DNA of 15,458 nucleotides. Source: Elusimicrobiota bacterium. Lineage in GTDB: Bacteria > Elusimicrobiota > Elusimicrobia > O2-12-FULL-59-9. The stretch lies in assembly GCA_016206405.1 (NCBI GenBank), contig JACQRQ010000041.1, positions 1-15,458 on the forward strand, in the 5' to 3' direction. How positions within the stretch are numbered: the first letter of the stretch is position 1; each line of letters begins with the position of its first letter. The notes under the pieces were generated by a model. The model did not search any database, was not told where the DNA came from, and saw only the letters and a program-made list of their open reading frames with translations. The translations under genes were made by a program, and so were the position numbers. Positions 12,563 to 15,458 of this stretch are shown here, piece after piece.

Positions 12563-13297
12563 TTATTGGGGGACCGGCGCCGCGGCGGCGGGGACGGCCT
12601 CCTCGGTTTGGAGCGTTTTTTGGGCGGTTTTGGCCGTTTTCTTCTTGGAGAAGTAATCCTGGAGGCTCTTGCCCTTGAAGAGGATTAGAAACAGGCTCAC
12701 CAGAAATCCGATGGTGGCGCCGATGAGACGCCCGATTTTGGCGTTGCTGTCGGACCTTTCCCCGGCTTCTGCCAGGCCGTTTCGGGCCTGGCCCCAACCC
12801 GTCATCCGGCCGAGCTCGCCGCCCACCATGCCGGTGACGACGGCCGCGCCTGCGGAGACCGCCAAAATACCCCACCATCTCCTCCACCAGGGTTTCTCTT
12901 CCTCCTGATGGGGCTTTTTCCGGAAGCCCCCGGGCTTGCCGGCGCCCACCGCAGAGCTGCGGGAACCGGCCGGGGCGCCAGAGGCGCCCAGCGTGCCGGG
13001 AGCAGATGTGACGACGGAAGTTCCGCCGGACGGAGCGCTTTCGGAGACGGTCTTGGCCGAGGAGGCCATCCACGCGATTTCCAGCGGACCCGCGGGGCGC
13101 TGGGCGGAGTTTTGTCCGGTCAAGCGGTCTTGGATTTTTTGGGCGCAGGCGGACAGCGCCTCAGCCTTGCCTCGGCAGGGATCGGATTCAGCCGACAATC
13201 CCGCGGCGAGCAGGTCGGCGGCCGGATTGTCTTGGGCCGAGGCGGCGGCCGTTAAAAGGCACAGCGACAAGATCAAAAGCAAGTGGGCGGGTTTCAT
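12563..13297 (-). CDS. Secreted or inner-membrane protein of unknown function with one or two internal hydrophobic segments
   Basis: 244 residues. The N-terminus is a signal peptide (LLLILSLCLLTAAASA, cleavage near residue 21). A short helical part with two Cys (41 and 51) follows, then a Ser/Gly/Ala-rich low-complexity linker (about 80-125) and the charged motif KKPHQEEEKPWWRRWW (127-142). After this come a hydrophobic stretch (143-162, GILAVSAGAAVVTGMVGG) and another at about 191-208 (IGATIGFLVSLFLILF) before a Lys-rich tail. The topology is therefore signal peptide, periplasmic linker, then membrane anchor with a cytoplasmic basic tail. I do not recognise a family. The start is fixed by an in-frame TAA two codons upstream; the AGGAGG ribosome binding site is 12 nt away, unusually far. 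It follows the large 13332 gene by 34 bp and is probably co-transcribed with it. Confidence 0.65.
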   Translation of the reverse strand: MKPAHLLLILSLCLLTAAASAQDNPAADLLAAGLSAESDPCRGKAEALSACAQKIQDRLTGQNSAQRPAGPLEIAWMASSAKTVSESAPSGGTSVVTSAPGTLGASGAPAGSRSSAVGAGKPGGFRKKPHQEEEKPWWRRWWGILAVSAGAAVVTGMVGGELGRMTGWGQARNGLAEAGERSDSNAKIGRLIGATIGFLVSLFLILFKGKSLQDYFSKKKTAKTAQKTLQTEEAVPAAAAPVPQ

Positions 13298-13300
13298 GCG

Positions 13301-13320
13301 TTAAAAAAACCTCCTGGGGT
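13301..13320 (-). promoter_or_regulatory. Hairpin with T-run between the two secreted-protein genes, containing the SD
   Basis: On the minus strand: AAACC, loop CCAGGA, GGTTT, then further T residues. It has the form of a weak intrinsic terminator, and its 3' side includes the AGGAGG ribosome binding site of the 12563-13297 gene. The stem has only two G-C pairs, so it is probably partial in effect. Confidence 0.3.
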
Positions 13321-13331
13321 TTGTCATCACT

Positions 13332-15458
13332 CTAATCCGCGATCATCGAGCGGACGGCTCCTTTGGGCAAATTGGAAACGAACTTGTCGATGCGCTCGAG
13401 GCGGCGCTCCGGGGTTTCCAAAGGCGTCGGCTCAAGTCCCCTCAAGACGATGAGAAGCTCGCCCTGCCGGGGCCTGGGAACAATCGACGTTCCCGCGCTC
13501 TTGGGGTCGAATTCCAGCACGACGGCGAGCCGGGCCAGCTTGGGCTGCTTTCTAAATTCGTCCCGCAGGTTTCGGAACAGGCCGGCCGTGCCCTCCTCTC
13601 CATAAACGGCGATCAAGCCGGGCCAGGAGCTTTCCGCCACCTGGATGCTGAAATTTTGCGGCCAGGATTCTTGACGCTGCAGAGACTCGATCCTCTCCCG
13701 CGCCGCCGCGACCAAGCCGGCCTCCAGGCGCCGGCTGTTTTCCAGGCTCTCCGCGTCCATTTTGCGGGCGAGAGCCTTCAGCTTGTCGTTGACGCGGCCG
13801 CGATGCCTTTCATCCAGCTTGTTGAAGGAGTTCATGAGCATTTGCCGGCTGAGGTCGGCCGGAGGCAGGCCGCGATTGACGGTGACCTCATCCAACGCCT
13901 CGGAGGCCAGGATCAAGTGTATCAAGGCGCGGTTGATTTCATGCCGCATCATGTCGGCCAGGGCGGCCACAAGCTGCTCCAGGTTTCTCTGGAAAGCGCC
14001 GTTGTCGGTTTCTTTCAGAGCGGTGATAGCTTTCTCAATGACGATATCGATGATTTTGCCTGATTTCATCGCGGCGCTGAGTTCGGGATCCAGAAGCACC
14101 GCTTTGACGGGATCCGCGACGTCCTGGCGCACCTCCGCCTGAAGCTCCGGCGAGAGGGATTGGACGAGAGAATCGATGACCGCCGCTCCCGTCTCCGGGG
14201 ATTGGGTTTGGATGAATTCCGCCAGAGCGCCGGCCACGTGCGTTTTGAGCTGCTCCCGCAGGCGGTCCTCGATCATGCCGTAAAGTTTTCCGACGACTTG
14301 GTCATAGGAGGGTTCTCCCTCGATGCCCAGCGGCCCCATGGCTTGGCTTAAAATCCACGGTTCCATCACCTCTTTTTGATTTCGCAGGGTCAGGGGGGCC
14401 GTCGGCGATGGAGGCTTGGCCAAAACATGCCCGGCGGCGAGCAAGGTGGCCGGGGTCAAGCGCAGGTGAATGCCCAGTCCGGGTATGGGAATGTCCACGT
14501 CCCGCATGGCCGCGAGGGCCTGTTGGCGGCCATAGCTGAGCGCCGCCCGCTCCAAGGCGTTGTTGTGTTTGGCCAGGATGTCCAAGACCATGTTGATTTT
14601 GGCGTGCATCTCCTGAATCTTCGCGACGTTTTCGTCGCTGTTGATGTTCTCTGAGTCCTGGGAGCCCGGTTCCGCCCCCAGAGGCGGCAGAACTTCGGGG
14701 GAATCCGGATCGGTGGATTGATCGATGATTTTCAACAAGCCTTGGTTGACGTCTTCGGTGGTCGCCTCGCCGGAAACGACGTCGCCGGCCAAATCGATGA
14801 GCGTCTGCTTTTGCGCCTCGTTTAAGCCGTTTTCCGAGAGAGTCTGCGCGGTCTGCTCGAGAATTTGCTGATCAACCCCCGAGAGCACCTCGACGATGGC
14901 GCCCACGTTTTGAATAACTTGATCCTGGTTGATGCCTCCGCTCTGAGCCAGGACGCCCAAAAGATCGCTCATGGCGACCGCGGTGACCACCGCCGCGTTT
15001 TGCAGGGTATCCGAAAGGTCCCGCACCCGGTCGGTGAGGTCCATATTTCTGTCGCCCAGGACGTCTTTCCCGTCTTTGGCCGCGAGCACGGAGGCGCGCA
15101 TTCCTGAGCGCCCGCTGTTGTTGAGATCCCAGCGGAAATTGAGCATTCCCCGAACGGCGTAATTTCTGACCTCGGCGTTTCCGTAATCGATTTGGTCGTG
15201 CGTGACGGCCACGGCCGCTTCCATATTGTGCCGGGCTTGGTAGCGGACCTCGGCGCCCACGCGGTCGCGCCGGTACTCGATGGCCGGTCCCTTGGCTTGG
15301 CTGTAGAAAGCCGACATGCTGAAGGGGCGCCCGCCGTAGAGGGTCATAAACCCGGCGCGGCCGGTGTCCTCCGTGGTGTCCCGGTTCCATTGGTGGGCCA
15401 GGGAGGCCCCGAAATGAACGTCGTGCATATTGGGCATCTGGGTCCAGTAACTCATCGC
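13332..15458 (-). CDS. Large surface or outer-membrane protein of unknown function, N-terminus outside the window
   Basis: At least 707 residues. An ATG at 15453-15455 could start it, but there is no signal peptide or SD in view and the frame continues to the edge, so I treat it as 5'-partial. Visible residues 1-125 are rich in alternating aromatic and polar strands (MTLYGGRPFSMSAFYSQ, GAEVRYQARHNMEAAVAV, NYAVRGMLNFRWD), like the strands of an outer-membrane beta-barrel. From about 130 on it is mostly helical and acidic: repeated short helices (DLLGVLAQSGG, VIQNVGAIVEVLSG, LIDLAGDVVSG), a Pro/Ser/Asp-rich linker near 245-285, and a long helical region (about 370-610). The C-terminal 90 residues look alpha/beta (LARLAVVLEFDPKS, GELLIVLRGLEPTP). 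No family was recognised. Its size and mixed make-up suggest a surface-exposed protein; function unknown. Confidence 0.7.
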   Translation of the reverse strand, partial: AMSYWTQMPNMHDVHFGASLAHQWNRDTTEDTGRAGFMTLYGGRPFSMSAFYSQAKGPAIEYRRDRVGAEVRYQARHNMEAAVAVTHDQIDYGNAEVRNYAVRGMLNFRWDLNNSGRSGMRASVLAAKDGKDVLGDRNMDLTDRVRDLSDTLQNAAVVTAVAMSDLLGVLAQSGGINQDQVIQNVGAIVEVLSGVDQQILEQTAQTLSENGLNEAQKQTLIDLAGDVVSGEATTEDVNQGLLKIIDQSTDPDSPEVLPPLGAEPGSQDSENINSDENVAKIQEMHAKINMVLDILAKHNNALERAALSYGRQQALAAMRDVDIPIPGLGIHLRLTPATLLAAGHVLAKPPSPTAPLTLRNQKEVMEPWILSQAMGPLGIEGEPSYDQVVGKLYGMIEDRLREQLKTHVAGALAEFIQTQSPETGAAVIDSLVQSLSPELQAEVRQDVADPVKAVLLDPELSAAMKSGKIIDIVIEKAITALKETDNGAFQRNLEQLVAALADMMRHEINRALIHLILASEALDEVTVNRGLPPADLSRQMLMNSFNKLDERHRGRVNDKLKALARKMDAESLENSRRLEAGLVAAARERIESLQRQESWPQNFSIQVAESSWPGLIAVYGEEGTAGLFRNLRDEFRKQPKLARLAVVLEFDPKSAGTSIVPRPRQGELLIVLRGLEPTPLETPERRLERIDKFVSNLPKGAVRSMIAD

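Overview
The window comes from a GC-rich, probably Gram-negative bacterium. Two proteins carry lipoprotein lipoboxes, several others have Sec-type signal peptides, and a large protein at the right edge has beta-barrel-like strands near its visible N-terminus. I cannot name the lineage. The number of secreted or membrane proteins without recognisable families suggests an uncultured phylum (Elusimicrobiota-like is a guess). No rRNA, tRNA, CRISPR array or insertion sequence was seen.

Layout. 1-2274, all minus: a secreted unknown protein cut by the left edge, a small aromatic-rich unknown protein, and a soluble histidine kinase with two N-terminal CBS domains. 2407-8599, all plus: a secreted START-domain protein, a secreted dienelactone hydrolase, a CusF-like copper-binding lipoprotein with its own good promoter, a zinc-ribbon membrane protein, an SH3-like lipoprotein, an XRE-type regulator, DprA (DNA uptake and recombination) and an IMP dehydrogenase/GMP reductase family enzyme. 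The last four genes are tightly packed. XRE and dprA overlap by 4 nt and dprA and guaB by 14 nt. 8633-10322, minus: a two-gene glycan module of a GT2 glycosyltransferase and an NAD-dependent sugar epimerase, driven by a promoter that sits so close to the start codon that the mRNA should be leaderless.

10425-12530, minus, is the accessory part. It holds an HNH nuclease gene of visibly lower GC, then a three-gene operon made of a small coiled-coil protein, an XRE antitoxin and a MazF/PemK toxin. Both junctions in that operon are ATGA overlaps. Its promoter (TTGACA-17-TACACT) contains an 18-bp near-palindrome between the -35 and -10 boxes, the expected place for an autoregulatory operator. This three-gene toxin-antitoxin module, possibly extended by the HNH gene downstream, is the best candidate for an undescribed system. 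12563-15458, minus: a secreted one-pass membrane protein and a very large surface-type protein cut by the right edge.

Other points worth attention: the GuaB homologue keeps the catalytic Cys, Thr and Glu but has Glu where IMP dehydrogenases have the catalytic flap Arg, so it may be a GMP reductase. The zinc-ribbon gene has its only good ribosome binding site placed for an ATC start codon.
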